From contig JAODMY010000027.1 of assembly GCA_025465535.1 (NCBI GenBank), forward strand, positions 1 through 62,273: DNA of 62,273 nt, in the 5' to 3' direction. This DNA is from Glaciihabitans sp. (GTDB lineage Bacteria > Actinomycetota > Actinomycetes > Actinomycetales > Microbacteriaceae). The position numbers and the translations under genes are program-made. Positions 19,498-27,775 of the stretch are shown piece after piece (the stretch's first letter is position 1; the number at the start of each line of letters is the position of its first letter). The notes under the pieces were generated by a model. The model was not told the DNA's origin, searched no databases, and was given only the letters and a program-made list of their open reading frames with translations.

Positions 19498-19830
19498 CTA
19501 GTCGGTGGATTCCTCGCTGCGTGGGCGGGAATTCTCGCCGCCGGGGCCTGATCGTGTGAATGCTCGAGCCGCTCGCGCCTGCGTACGTGCTTCTCGTGCA
19601 CGCTGCAGGCGTTTGACAAGCATTGGATCATGGCGCAGGGCGCCGGGCAAATCGATCAACGCATTCAGAACCTGATAGTAGCGGGCGGCAGTGAGAGAAA
19701 ACTCCGAACGAATGGCTGCCTCTTTGGCTCCAGCGTGCTGCCACCAGCGGCGCTCAAACTCGAGGATGTCGCGATCGCGTTCGCTCAGGGGCGAGTCGAC
19801 AGACTCCTTCCGCCCCGGCTGCGCAGACAT
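19498..19830 (-). CDS. DUF3263 family protein
   Basis: A 110-residue protein starting at ATG 19830 (GAGAGG upstream) with the complete DUF3263 core: LSERDRDILEFERRWWQH, YYQVLNALIDLPGAL and HDPMLVKRLQR. The fold looks helical, possibly a helix-turn-helix, and the C-terminal 30 residues are polar and basic. It precedes and is coupled to the LytR_C gene, a frequent actinobacterial pair. Function unknown. Confidence 0.88.
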   Translation of the reverse strand: MSAQPGRKESVDSPLSERDRDILEFERRWWQHAGAKEAAIRSEFSLTAARYYQVLNALIDLPGALRHDPMLVKRLQRAREARTQARAARAFTRSGPGGENSRPRSEESTD

Positions 19831-19908
19831 CGTTCACCTCTCGTTGGCCGCAATTCTAGGGGCGCATCTCTCGGCCGACGCTCAGCAACACTGACGCTTA
19901 TGGGATCT

Positions 19909-20913
19909 TCAGGAAGCCGGCGCGAGCCAGTCGAGGCGCTGTCCATGCGGGCCGACCCAGGCCAGCGGATGCCCGTCGAGCGCGAGCAGGAACTCGTCCT
20001 TCTCCTGCGGCACTGCTTCGCCGACTCCCGCGAGCGCCGACGGGACGATGCCGGGGCCCTCGTTCGAGATCCAGCGCGCGTCCATTCCGGTCACCAGCTC
20101 GATGAAGTCGGCGCGATTTTCCGGGGTGAGGTAGACGATCGCGGCGGAGTTCTGGATGACGAGTGTCGCGTCCGTCGGCGCCTCGGCCGCGAGCGCGGCC
20201 AGGCCGGCGGTCGCGTCGCCCCGCACGATGCGCGGACGCTCGGCACGCACGATCTCCATGGCCGAACGGATGCGCGCGAGGCGATCGACCTGCTCCGGCC
20301 AGACGAGCGTCTCGAGCCAGTTGGCGGCATCCGGATCGGTCAGGTCGATGGGATTGAGGTCGAGCCCGGCGCGCCAGACGATCTCCGGCATCGCGGCCGG
20401 CAGCGGCGGGTTGCCCGTCGTCGCGCACTCGAGGAGGAGGGCGCTCCGGCCGTCGACCGGATCGAGCCTGGTGTGCTCGCCGGCCCCGGAAACCCAGTCA
20501 TAGCTGTACCGATCCGGGAAGAGGCAAAGCCCCCCGGATGCGCCGACCTCGAGCAGCGCAATCGGCCCGTCGATGAGCGCGAGCGCGGGGAGGAGGACGG
20601 CGCAGCGCCGAGGCTCGTTGGTCTGCGTGCTGCGGACGAGCGCCTCGGCGCGCACCGAATCCCAGTTCGCGACCAGCCATTCACGCCATGGGCCATAGGG
20701 ACCGAGGGGCGCTCCGAGCAGTCGCGCGCAGGCCAGGATGAGGTTGGGCTGCTGCTTGGGTCGGGGCAGCTGCGCGATCAGGGCGACGACATCCGGATCA
20801 TCCGCGACGCCGAACGACAGTCCCTCATAGATGGGCGAGTAACCGCCGACCCCGTGCGTCGCGAAGCTGCGGTACCAGCTCGCGGTGGAGGAGAAATCTT
20901 CCGCGGGCTTCAC
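19909..20913 (-). CDS. DUF2332 family protein
   Basis: A 334-residue protein starting at GTG 20913, which overlaps the GNAT stop by 4 nt. It matches the DUF2332 pattern (GYSPIYEGLSFGVADDPDVV, LLEVGASGGLCL, RAGLDLNPIDLTDPDAANWL). The GASGGLCL glycine motif resembles a methyltransferase-type nucleotide loop, but no reaction is known for the family. Confidence 0.85.
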   Translation of the reverse strand: MKPAEDFSSTASWYRSFATHGVGGYSPIYEGLSFGVADDPDVVALIAQLPRPKQQPNLILACARLLGAPLGPYGPWREWLVANWDSVRAEALVRSTQTNEPRRCAVLLPALALIDGPIALLEVGASGGLCLFPDRYSYDWVSGAGEHTRLDPVDGRSALLLECATTGNPPLPAAMPEIVWRAGLDLNPIDLTDPDAANWLETLVWPEQVDRLARIRSAMEIVRAERPRIVRGDATAGLAALAAEAPTDATLVIQNSAAIVYLTPENRADFIELVTGMDARWISNEGPGIVPSALAGVGEAVPQEKDEFLLALDGHPLAWVGPHGQRLDWLAPAS

Positions 20914-21371
20914 GATGTCGCCGCTCGATACATCGAGCGGTGCGGGATTCCCGCCTCCTGGTAGACCTCGCCGAACGGCTCGAAGCCGTACCGCGCATAG
21001 AGAGGGGCGATGTATTCCTGTGCGTGCAGCATGAGAGGTTCGCCACCGTGCCGCTCGATCACGGCTGTCATGAGCTGTTGCGCGAGTCCGTTGCCGCGGC
21101 GATCCGCGCGAACGACGACCCGTCCGACAACGCGCCGGGCGTCGCGGTGTTCGGGGACCTCATCGAGAAGCGTACGAAGATAGGCGGCGATGCCCGCCTC
21201 ATCTGCGATCCAGTAGTGCTCGGCCGTCGGCTCGCTGTCGCGGTAGTCGAGCTCGGTTTCATCGATCCGCTGCTCGAGAAAGAACACGTCGGTCCGAAGT
21301 TTCAGGATGCCGTAGAGCTGGTCGGTTGTGAGTTCACTCCACTTCACGGCCATCGCGGAACATTCGGGCAT
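20910..21371 (-). CDS. ElaA-type GNAT acetyltransferase
   Basis: A 153-residue acetyltransferase of the ElaA group: WSELTTDQLYGILKLRTDVFFLEQ at the start, VGRVVVRADRRGNGLAQQL as the acetyl-CoA loop, and LHAQEYIAPLYARYGFEPFGE at the end. ATG 21371 is used, as TAAACT lies 7 nt before it (leaderless); ATG 21353 is an alternative. Coupled to DUF2332. Substrate unknown. Confidence 0.88.
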   Translation of the reverse strand: MPECSAMAVKWSELTTDQLYGILKLRTDVFFLEQRIDETELDYRDSEPTAEHYWIADEAGIAAYLRTLLDEVPEHRDARRVVGRVVVRADRRGNGLAQQLMTAVIERHGGEPLMLHAQEYIAPLYARYGFEPFGEVYQEAGIPHRSMYRAATS

Positions 21372-21420
21372 GCGTCCGAGTTTAATAGGGAGCAATGATC
21401 CCCTGTGAAGGAGGGTTCTG

Positions 21421-21816
21421 ATGACCTACACCGTAGTGAAGACCGAAGACGAGTGGCGCAAGGAGCTCGGGCCGAAGTACGCCGTCCTGCGTGAGGCCGC
21501 CACCGAGCGTCCGTGGTCCGGCGCGCTTCTCGATGAGAAGCGTGAGGGCACCTATACCTGTGCCGCCTGTGGCAATGAACTGTTCAAGAGCGGTGCGAAG
21601 TTCGAATCGGGAAGTGGATGGCCGAGCTTCTTCGAGTCCGTCAATCCGGACGCCGTCGAGTTGAAGACCGACAGGGCGATGGGAATGGTCCGCACCGAGG
21701 TGCTTTGCGCCAACTGCGGCTCTCACCTCGGGCACCTGTTCGATGACGCGTACCAGACGCCGACCGGAGACCGATACTGCATGAATTCGCTCTCGCTCGA
21801 TTTCCACGAGGCATGA
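21421..21816 (+). CDS. msrB: Peptide-methionine (R)-S-oxide reductase
   Basis: A 131-residue MsrB with the zinc Cys pairs Cys47/Cys50 (CAAC) and Cys96/Cys99 (CANC), the GWPSFF signature, and catalytic Cys120 in RYCMNS. It repairs the R form of methionine sulfoxide in proteins using thioredoxin. The nitroreductase gene overlaps its stop by 4 nt, so both may answer oxidative stress. A GGAGG lies 8 nt before the start. Confidence 0.96.
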   Translation: MTYTVVKTEDEWRKELGPKYAVLREAATERPWSGALLDEKREGTYTCAACGNELFKSGAKFESGSGWPSFFESVNPDAVELKTDRAMGMVRTEVLCANCGSHLGHLFDDAYQTPTGDRYCMNSLSLDFHEA

Positions 21817-22415
21817 CGCTCGCCGCAGGTTCGCCTGATCCTTCGCGCCCTGCTGATTACCTGCCGATTGGACCGCTTCCCGCGGCGATTCGGCGTCGCC
21901 GCTCCTACCCTCGGGTGACCACCGACGCTCCGTCCACCGCCGAACTGTTGCCACTGCTGGATGCGGCGGCAACGGTCGCCGACCACGCCGCGCTGCGCCC
22001 CTGGCGCGTGATCGAGTTGCGCGCAGACGCGCGGGAGCGACTTGGCACGGCATTCGTCGAGGAGAGTGGCCTCAGCGACGAGGGTGCCGCACGACTCGCT
22101 GCCAAGCCGCTGCGGGCACCCCTGCTTCTCGCGATCGTCGCCGTCCACAAACCCAGCTTCAAGGTGCACGACTGGGAACAGGATGCGGCTGCCGCCGGCG
22201 TCGCACACCTCCTCACCCTTCTGCTCGACGACGCGGGCTGGGGCGTGATGTGGCGTTCGGGCGGGCACACGCGATCCGAGGCGGTCCGCCGCGTGCACCG
22301 GCTCGCCGAGAACGAGGTGCTGCTCGGCTGGCTCTATGTCGGCGGCAAGCCCGAGACGACGAAGGCGGATGCCCGGCAGACCTTCGATGTCACGAGCGCA
22401 ATTTCGACGCTGTAG
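21813..22415 (+). CDS. Nitroreductase family protein
   Basis: A 200-residue FMN-type nitroreductase starting at ATG 21813 inside the msrB stop. Seen motifs are AIRRRRSYPRV (FMN phosphate contact), DAAATVADHAALRPWRV, and GWGVMWRSGGHTRSEAVRRVH followed by EVLLGWLYVGG. It resembles the YdjA-like small nitroreductases. NAD(P)H-dependent reduction of an unknown substrate is expected. Confidence 0.88.
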   Translation: MTLAAGSPDPSRPADYLPIGPLPAAIRRRRSYPRVTTDAPSTAELLPLLDAAATVADHAALRPWRVIELRADARERLGTAFVEESGLSDEGAARLAAKPLRAPLLLAIVAVHKPSFKVHDWEQDAAAAGVAHLLTLLLDDAGWGVMWRSGGHTRSEAVRRVHRLAENEVLLGWLYVGGKPETTKADARQTFDVTSAISTL

Positions 22416-22430
22416 CCGCGGAACTCGCTC

Positions 22431-23414
22431 TTATTTCGACGCGGGAGCCGGGACCATGCGGCGGCGAATGGTCGCGACGGCAACTCCGACGAGCGTCAGC
22501 AGTGTTCCGAAGACGGTCGTCCACGCCAGCGTCTGTCCGCTGGTGGGGACGATCACGCTCAGCAGGAGTGACATCAGCAGCTGACCGGATACCGCGGCGA
22601 GGCTCTGCAGCAGGACGCCGATGATGGGCGTGACGATGGCGAAGATCGCGATGAACCCGACGCCGACCAAGCCGCCGAGGTAGAGCACGGGATTGGTCGG
22701 GAAGCCGTGCGGCCATCCGGCGAGCGCAACGTTGACGACCGCGAGGATGAGGAGCAGCGCCGTTCCGGTGAGGAAGTTGAAAAACGTCGCGGCGATGGCG
22801 GAGCCCGCGAGTGTTTTCACCTGGCCGTTGACCGCCTGCTGCCAGCCGAGGAAGAGCCCGAACACGAGCGGCATCAGGGCGATCCAGAACGGCACGGAGC
22901 TGGTGATCTGGGGGGCGACCGAAATCACGACCGCGATGAGGGCGATGATGGAGCCGACGATTCGAGCGGGGGTCACCCGCTTGGGCGCCACCGTGCCGAT
23001 CCCCCGTGCATCGATGATGAGCCCGCTGACGGTCTGGCCGGCGACCGCCGCGACCGTGAACAGGGCGACGCCGATGATGCCGACCGTGAGCCCCTGGGAC
23101 AGAACGAAGAGGCCTCCGGCGACTCCCCCGAAAATGAACCACCACGGCAGTTCGCGAGCGCGGATGGCGATGCGCACCTTCGTCACCCCCTGCCGCGCCT
23201 TCCGTGATACGAGCAGCGCGACCGTGATGATCACGAGGCCTACGCCAAATGAGACGAGCGCGGCGAAGAATCCGTCACCGAGGTCGCCGCCGAGCTGGCC
23301 GTTGACTCGCGACTGAAGCGCAACCAGCGCTCCGCCCACAACGGCGGCGAGCATGCAGAGCGCGACGGTGAGCCTCGACGAAGCGGATGGGTGATTGGGC
23401 TGTGGGGTCATCAT
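22431..23414 (-). CDS. DMT-family transporter with two DUF606 (YdcZ) halves
   Basis: A membrane protein of about 327 residues with roughly ten helices made of two related halves, each with the YdcZ motif (ALQSRVNGQLGG near residue 30 and GWQQAVNGQVK near 180). Substrate unknown. ATG 23414 is chosen because it puts the first helix where the family has it, and a TAACGT -10 lies about 8 nt upstream. ATG 23447 is an alternative: it has AGAGGG 7 nt upstream, but that ribosome site and the start codon are inside a 20-bp hairpin (23446-23507). Confidence 0.88.
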   Translation of the reverse strand: MMTPQPNHPSASSRLTVALCMLAAVVGGALVALQSRVNGQLGGDLGDGFFAALVSFGVGLVIITVALLVSRKARQGVTKVRIAIRARELPWWFIFGGVAGGLFVLSQGLTVGIIGVALFTVAAVAGQTVSGLIIDARGIGTVAPKRVTPARIVGSIIALIAVVISVAPQITSSVPFWIALMPLVFGLFLGWQQAVNGQVKTLAGSAIAATFFNFLTGTALLLILAVVNVALAGWPHGFPTNPVLYLGGLVGVGFIAIFAIVTPIIGVLLQSLAAVSGQLLMSLLLSVIVPTSGQTLAWTTVFGTLLTLVGVAVATIRRRMVPAPASK

Positions 23415-23445
23415 CAGTAAGAACGTTACTGGGATATTCAGCGCC

Positions 23446-23507
23446 ATCGAATGCCCTCTAACTGTCGGTGCTGGGACCGCACCATCAACAGTTAGAGGGC
23501 ATTCGAT
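23446..23507. repeat. 20-bp perfect inverted repeat, 22-nt loop
   Basis: ATCGAATGCCCTCTAACTGT at 23446-23465 pairs exactly with 23488-23507. It lies upstream of the DMT transporter gene, and one arm carries a possible ribosome site for that gene. It is unrelated in sequence to the repeats at 8982 and 10818. Confidence 0.85.
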
Positions 23508-23565
23508 CGCGAGTCGCTGGTTGCCGTCGGACCACAACCGGATCGGTAGACTATTTGCTCGGCAC

Positions 23566-23637
23566 GCCCCCTTAGCTCAGTGGTAGAGCACCGCTCTTGT
23601 AAAGCGAAGGTCGTCGGTTCAAATCCGACAGGGGGCT
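23566..23637 (+). tRNA. tRNA-Thr (TGT)
   Basis: A full cloverleaf can be folded: acceptor GCCCCCT/AGGGGGC, D stem GCTC/GAGC, anticodon loop CTTGTAA with anticodon TGT at 23598-23600, and T arm GTCGG-TTCAAAT-CCGAC. Only the outermost anticodon-stem pair is mismatched. CCA is not encoded. No integrated element is seen at either end. Confidence 0.95.
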
Positions 23638-23788
23638 CTTCACAAATGCGCGGCCGGGTGGTGGGCCTTGGGGCGCATCTGTAACATTGCTGGCCTGCGA
23701 TGAGCTCCGGTCGGTCGCGAGCCTCTTCTGGTGACATTCGTGGGACGTCGCACGACGCTGTGCGGCACGAGACACCATGGAGGACACC

Positions 23789-24601
23789 ATGACGACCACG
23801 ACGGATGACTCGAACACCGCGCCGCACGGCCGACCGCCCGTGGTCGACCTGGCCAGCTGGCAGGCCGCCCGTGACGAACTTCTGGTCCGGGAGAAGGCCC
23901 ACACCCACGAGGGCGATGCGATCGCCGCGGCCCGCCGTCGGCTGCCGATGGTGGAGGTCGACGGGACGGTCGAGGTTGTCGGACCCGACGGACCGGTTCC
24001 GTTCCTTGACCTGTTCCAGGGCCGCAACGAACTCGTCGTCTACAAGCACATGTGGTACGACGGCGCTCCACACCAGGGGCAGTGCGAGGGCTGCACCACG
24101 ACGGCCTGGCACCTGGACGACTCCGTCTATCTCAACGCCCGCGGCGTCTCGTTCGCCATCCTGACCACTGGTCAGTGGGACGAGGTCGCCCGCTACATCG
24201 GGTTCATGGGTTACACCCAGCCCTGGTATTCGGTGCGCGACGTCGAGGGACCGATCGGCGACCACATGGGATCCATCACCTGCTTCCTGCGCGACGGCGA
24301 GCGCGTGTACCTCACCTACTCCACGACAGGCCGCGGTAACGAGCGGGTCAACCCATCCATGGGACTGCTCGACATGACGCCCTACGGCCGCGACGAGGGA
24401 TGGGAGGAAAAACCCGAGGGCTGGCCCCAGGGGAGGAACTTCCAACCCACGGGTGGCCAACCGAACGGCGCGTGCTGGTACTGGCGCTCGGACGCCGACG
24501 GGAACGCCACCTGGGGCCCGACCAGTCGCCCCGCACCGCAGTGGACCCGCCCCGGCGCGACCCCCGTGGATACCCTCGGCCGGCGCGGCCAACAGCACTG
24601 A
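23789..24601 (+). CDS. DUF899 thioredoxin-like family protein
   Basis: A 270-residue protein; ATG 23789 is preferred to ATG 23777 because GGAGG then lies 6 nt upstream. It has the DUF899 pattern: PVVDLASWQAARDELLVREKA, LFQGRNELVVYKHMWYD, a CEGC motif in QCEGCTT, and GSITCFLRDGERVYLTY. The fold is thioredoxin-like, but the usual CxxC position is this CEGC. Function in the family is unknown; a redox role is plausible. Confidence 0.88.
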   Translation: MTTTTDDSNTAPHGRPPVVDLASWQAARDELLVREKAHTHEGDAIAAARRRLPMVEVDGTVEVVGPDGPVPFLDLFQGRNELVVYKHMWYDGAPHQGQCEGCTTTAWHLDDSVYLNARGVSFAILTTGQWDEVARYIGFMGYTQPWYSVRDVEGPIGDHMGSITCFLRDGERVYLTYSTTGRGNERVNPSMGLLDMTPYGRDEGWEEKPEGWPQGRNFQPTGGQPNGACWYWRSDADGNATWGPTSRPAPQWTRPGATPVDTLGRRGQQH

Positions 24602-24619
24602 CGCCGACGCCTCCGACCC

Positions 24620-24796
24620 TTACGGTCGGGGGAGGAGCCCGTGGCTGAGGGCGTTGAAGAGACGTTCGAGGCGTGCGCGGTGGTCATCAACCACAGCGCT
24701 CGGCGCCTGCCCTGCGATGAGGCGACGGGCCGTCTCCACCATTACGGAGCTGTACCCGGCGAGGAACAGGGCGGCGAGCAACGGCCCGCAAGGGGA
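24620..24796 (-). pseudogene. C-terminal fragment of a TetR-family regulator
   Basis: Right after the MATE stop codon and in the same frame, 58 codons run to TAA at 24620. The peptide (LAALFLAGYSSVMVETARRL, then IAGQAPSAVVDDHRARLERL and LFNALSHG) looks like the last ~55 residues of a TetR regulator. The DNA-binding part is missing, and no start with a ribosome site is evident. It seems a remnant left when the MATE gene was inserted or the regulator deleted. Confidence 0.55.
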
Positions 24797-26230
24797 TCAG
24801 GCCTCGGCCGGCTCAAGCACTTCCTCGGCGCGCTCCGGGCTGCCCTCGGCGAGGCCGCGATTGATCGCTGGGCGAGACGCGAGCCACATCACGACTCCGA
24901 CGAGGAACACGATGCCTTCGCTGACCGTCAGCGACCAGATGATGCCAGCCAACCCGAACCAGATGTTGCCGAGGATCACGATCGGGATGAATACGACGCC
25001 CTGCCCAACCGACATCACGATCGCCGGCACCGATCGCCCCGTCGCCTGGAACAGCGACGTGATCAGGCCGGCGAATCCGTTGAAGATCGCCGATACCAGC
25101 TGCGCCGTGAGAACGATGACACCGATGGCGAGGACGGAGTGGTCGGACGAAAACGCGGAGAAGACCTGTTCGCGGAATACGAACACCGCGGTGGAGAAGA
25201 CCAGCATGATGCCCCCCACCGTGATGGCTGACGCTCGCAGTGCCGACGTGAGACGGCTCCGATCTCCCTTACCGTACGAGTAAGCGAGGAGCGGCAGCAC
25301 GCCGATCGTGACGCCCATCACCAGGAACTCCGGCACCTGGGCGATGCGGACCGCGACGCCCATGGCCGCCAGCGCACTGTCGCCATAGATGACCGCGAGG
25401 TTGTTGAGCACCAGAGAGGTGACGATGAGGAAGGCCGACTGGAGCAGCTCGCCGACGCCCACACCGAACACCGGCTTCAGCACGTTGGGCGAGAGCGTGA
25501 ACCACCGCGGCGCGAGACTGGCGTGCTCGCTGTGCCGCTGCAGCCAGATGACGAAGTAGAGGACGACGCCGAAGTTCGCGAGGCCCATCGACAGTGCGGC
25601 ACCGGCGACACCCCAGTGCAGCACCAAGATGAACAGGATGTCGAACACGACGTTCGCGATCGTGGATCCGATGAGCCCGATCATCACCTGGCGTGCCGCA
25701 CCCTCCGCCCGCAGGAGTTGCTCGAGACAGAACGCCGCGGCAAGCACGGGGACGAACGCGAGAATGACGGCGATGTACGCACTCGTCGCGGGCACGGCGG
25801 AGGCGTTCGCTCCGAGCAGTGAGACGAGCGGGTGCAGCAGGAGCAGTCCGACGCCGCCGAGTACGGCGCCAGCGATCACGGCACCCCAGAAGGCGAAGGA
25901 TGCGACGTGCTTGATCTCGTCGGCCTTCGCCGGCTCGTGCTCCGACGCGCCGAGCATCCGCGAGATGAGAGCGCCGCCACCAGCGCCGAACACCCCGCCG
26001 ACTCCCATGACCAGACCGAGCAGCGGAGTGCCGAATGTGATCGCCGCAAGGAACGCGGTGTTGTGTTGCGAGCCGATGAAGCCGGCGTTGATGACGTTGT
26101 AGATGGCGCCGACGATCATCGCGGCGGCCATCGGCACGCAGAGGTGCACGAGGACGCGGACGATCGGGGCGGCGGAGAGATACCAGCGGTTGGTGCCGAC
26201 GGTGGTATCGACATTTGTTGTTGTACTCAT
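24797..26230 (-). CDS. MATE family efflux transporter
   Basis: A 477-residue transporter with about twelve helices in two pseudo-symmetric halves, typical of MATE drug/cation antiporters (VPMAAAMIVGAIYNVINAGF and GGVFGAGGGALISRMLG in the first half). AAGGAG lies 6 nt before ATG 26230. It is 80 nt downstream of the MarR gene on the same strand and is very likely co-transcribed and repressed by it. Substrate unknown; antibiotic or dye export is a family expectation. Confidence 0.92.
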   Translation of the reverse strand: MSTTTNVDTTVGTNRWYLSAAPIVRVLVHLCVPMAAAMIVGAIYNVINAGFIGSQHNTAFLAAITFGTPLLGLVMGVGGVFGAGGGALISRMLGASEHEPAKADEIKHVASFAFWGAVIAGAVLGGVGLLLLHPLVSLLGANASAVPATSAYIAVILAFVPVLAAAFCLEQLLRAEGAARQVMIGLIGSTIANVVFDILFILVLHWGVAGAALSMGLANFGVVLYFVIWLQRHSEHASLAPRWFTLSPNVLKPVFGVGVGELLQSAFLIVTSLVLNNLAVIYGDSALAAMGVAVRIAQVPEFLVMGVTIGVLPLLAYSYGKGDRSRLTSALRASAITVGGIMLVFSTAVFVFREQVFSAFSSDHSVLAIGVIVLTAQLVSAIFNGFAGLITSLFQATGRSVPAIVMSVGQGVVFIPIVILGNIWFGLAGIIWSLTVSEGIVFLVGVVMWLASRPAINRGLAEGSPERAEEVLEPAEA

Positions 26231-26310
26231 GACTGCTCCTTTCCGGGCAGGGTGAGACAGCGCTCCGACGGTGCCGTCGTGCCGTCGTGCCGAGAAGTTT
26301 GATGGACTAG

Positions 26311-26757
26311 TTACGGCCGCGTAGGTTGCGGCAGCGCTGATGTGACTTTGGTGAGCAGGGCGAGAAGAGCGTGGCGCTCGTCCGCATCAAGTGGGGCGAG
26401 GATGGTGTCTTCAGCGGCAAGCATTGCGTCGTCAAAACCAGCGATGAGCTCGCTGCCCGCCGACGTTGCATACACGCGCTTGCTGCGTTCGTTGCCTTCC
26501 TCGGTGCGGCGCTCGATGAGGCCGCGGCGCTCGAGCCCCTGCAGGAGGCTCGAAACACTTGCCGCACTCGTGCGGGTCATTTGCGCGATGTCGCGCTGGA
26601 TTGCGCCGGGGTTCTGCTCGAGAAAGCCAAGGGCGAACGCCTGCTCGTGACTGAGGTCGCGTTCGCGCACCCAGTCAAGGCCTGCCTGCATATGGGCCCA
26701 CCCGATCCAGCGCACCAACCCGAGGCTGGTGGTGAAATGGATCTCCGCTTCGTTCAT
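26311..26757 (-). CDS. MarR-family transcriptional regulator
   Basis: A 148-residue winged-helix regulator (MNEAEIHFTTSLGLVRWIGW at the start; DIAQMTRTSAASVSSLLQGL as the recognition helices; RRTEEGNERSKRVYATSAG as the wing). ATG 26757 is chosen because a near-consensus promoter places the transcript start exactly on it. It sits under a strong palindromic operator that it most likely binds itself, and it heads a marR-MATE operon. Confidence 0.93.
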   Translation of the reverse strand: MNEAEIHFTTSLGLVRWIGWAHMQAGLDWVRERDLSHEQAFALGFLEQNPGAIQRDIAQMTRTSAASVSSLLQGLERRGLIERRTEEGNERSKRVYATSAGSELIAGFDDAMLAAEDTILAPLDADERHALLALLTKVTSALPQPTRP

Positions 26758-26793
26758 AGTTAGAACTCTAACCATTAGAGTTCTAACTGTCAA
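26758..26793 (-). promoter_or_regulatory. MarR promoter with overlapping palindromic operator
   Basis: On the minus strand TTGACA (26793-26788), a 17-nt spacer and TAGAGT (26770-26765) are followed 7 nt later by the ATG. A perfect inverted repeat AGTTAGAACTCTAA/TTAGAGTTCTAACT (26758-26788, 3-nt spacer) covers the spacer, the -10 and the start site. Each arm contains a TTAGA-N2-TCTAA dyad, so two dimers may bind. Confidence 0.85.
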
Positions 26794-26856
26794 TGATCAA
26801 ACTGATTATTCTCGTTGGATGTGCCTGCCAGGCATGGGCTCTTCGAGCCCCGCGCT

Positions 26857-27051
26857 TCACAGCACCGTGAAGTGGCCGATCACTGGGGGCCCACCGCGTT
26901 GCGCCGCGATCGTCGTGCGGCCTCGGAAGCGTTCACCCGATTGGGGATAGTCGAGGATCGCGTCTTCGGAATACATGGCGTGTTCAGCCTCGGAATTCCC
27001 GCTTTCGGATGCCCGCCAGTGTTCCTCCAGTACCGCCCTGGTCAAATTCAT
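26857..27051 (-). pseudogene. Truncated NTF2/SnoaL-like protein
   Basis: ATG 27051 (AGAGG upstream) starts a 64-residue ORF (MNLTRAVLEEHWRASESGNS, HAMYSEDAILDYPQSGERFRG) that matches the first half of SnoaL-like proteins of about 125 residues. It ends GHFTVL where the family continues with four more strands. No continuing frame was found, so it is probably a decayed gene. Confidence 0.6.
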
Positions 27052-27140
27052 CCCGTTGCCTCTTCCGCGCGTGAGCTCCGTTGCGGGCTCGATGTCGGCT
27101 ATCAGAGGCATCGGCGAGACGCAGACGACACCACGAGAGC

Positions 27141-27175
27141 TTGACGTGACACCACTGTGGTGTCATCATGGTGAC
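27141..27175 (+). promoter_or_regulatory. Promoter and operator of the RHH/DUF4097/ABC operon
   Basis: TTGACG (27141-27146), 17 nt, CATCAT (27164-27169), then 6 nt to ATG 27176: a leaderless promoter. A perfect palindrome TGACACCAC-T-GTGGTGTCA fills 27147-27165, that is, the whole spacer. A second, imperfect dyad TGTCA-N6-TGACA lies at 27161-27176. The ribbon-helix-helix product of the first gene is a likely autorepressor. Confidence 0.7.
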
Positions 27176-27664
27176 ATGGAACTTGGACAGTATGTCGGCG
27201 ACTTACAGCGACAGTTGGTAGATGCCGCGGCGAACGGTGCGGAGGAGACCCGCACCGTAGCCGAGCGACTCGCCGTCGGACTGGATGCGGCGACGCGGCT
27301 CGTCCTGCTGGACGTACTGTCCGCCGCGGTCGGCGAGATCACCCGCGACCTCGCACCCGGCTCGGTCGACCTGCGGCTGCGCGGACGCGAGGTCGAGTTC
27401 GTCGTCACCCAGCCGAACACGGAACCTGACACCGACGACGCGCCCGCCGCAACCGCCGACCTCGACGACGCGAGCACCTCGCGCACGACGCTCCGCCTGC
27501 CGGACGCCCTCAAGGCTCGGGTGGACGACGCGGCAGCGGCCGACGGGCTGTCCGTCAACACCTGGCTGGTCCGCGCGATTGCGGCCGCTCTCCAACCCAA
27601 GCAACGACGATCGGCGCAGCGAACGCTGCGCACCGGCGACAACTTCGCAGGCTGGGCGCGCTAG
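27176..27664 (+). CDS. Ribbon-helix-helix (HicB-antitoxin-like) DNA-binding protein
   Basis: A 162-residue protein. The first ~80 residues (MELGQYVGDLQRQLVDAAAN onward) form an unknown helical/beta domain; residues about 100-140 are a ribbon-helix-helix motif (TTLRLPDALKARVDDAAAAD, GLSVNTWLVRAIAAAL), the class annotated as HicB-family antitoxin. No toxin gene is adjacent. Instead it heads an operon with DUF4097 and a DrrAB-type ABC exporter, an arrangement recalled from other actinobacteria. It probably represses this operon. Confidence 0.8.
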   Translation: MELGQYVGDLQRQLVDAAANGAEETRTVAERLAVGLDAATRLVLLDVLSAAVGEITRDLAPGSVDLRLRGREVEFVVTQPNTEPDTDDAPAATADLDDASTSRTTLRLPDALKARVDDAAAADGLSVNTWLVRAIAAALQPKQRRSAQRTLRTGDNFAGWAR

Positions 27665-27775
27665 GCGTAGTTCCCAGCAAGGGCGCCTCGCCCACCACAT
27701 CCACCAGCAACGCCGACCGGCGGGGCCGGACAACCGTGCCCATAAGACGCAAGCCCACAGAGAGGGAGCATCGGC

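Noticed and set aside
27176..27664. HicA/HicB toxin-antitoxin module
   Set aside because: The RHH part is HicB-like, but no small HicA-type toxin ORF flanks it; the next gene is DUF4097.
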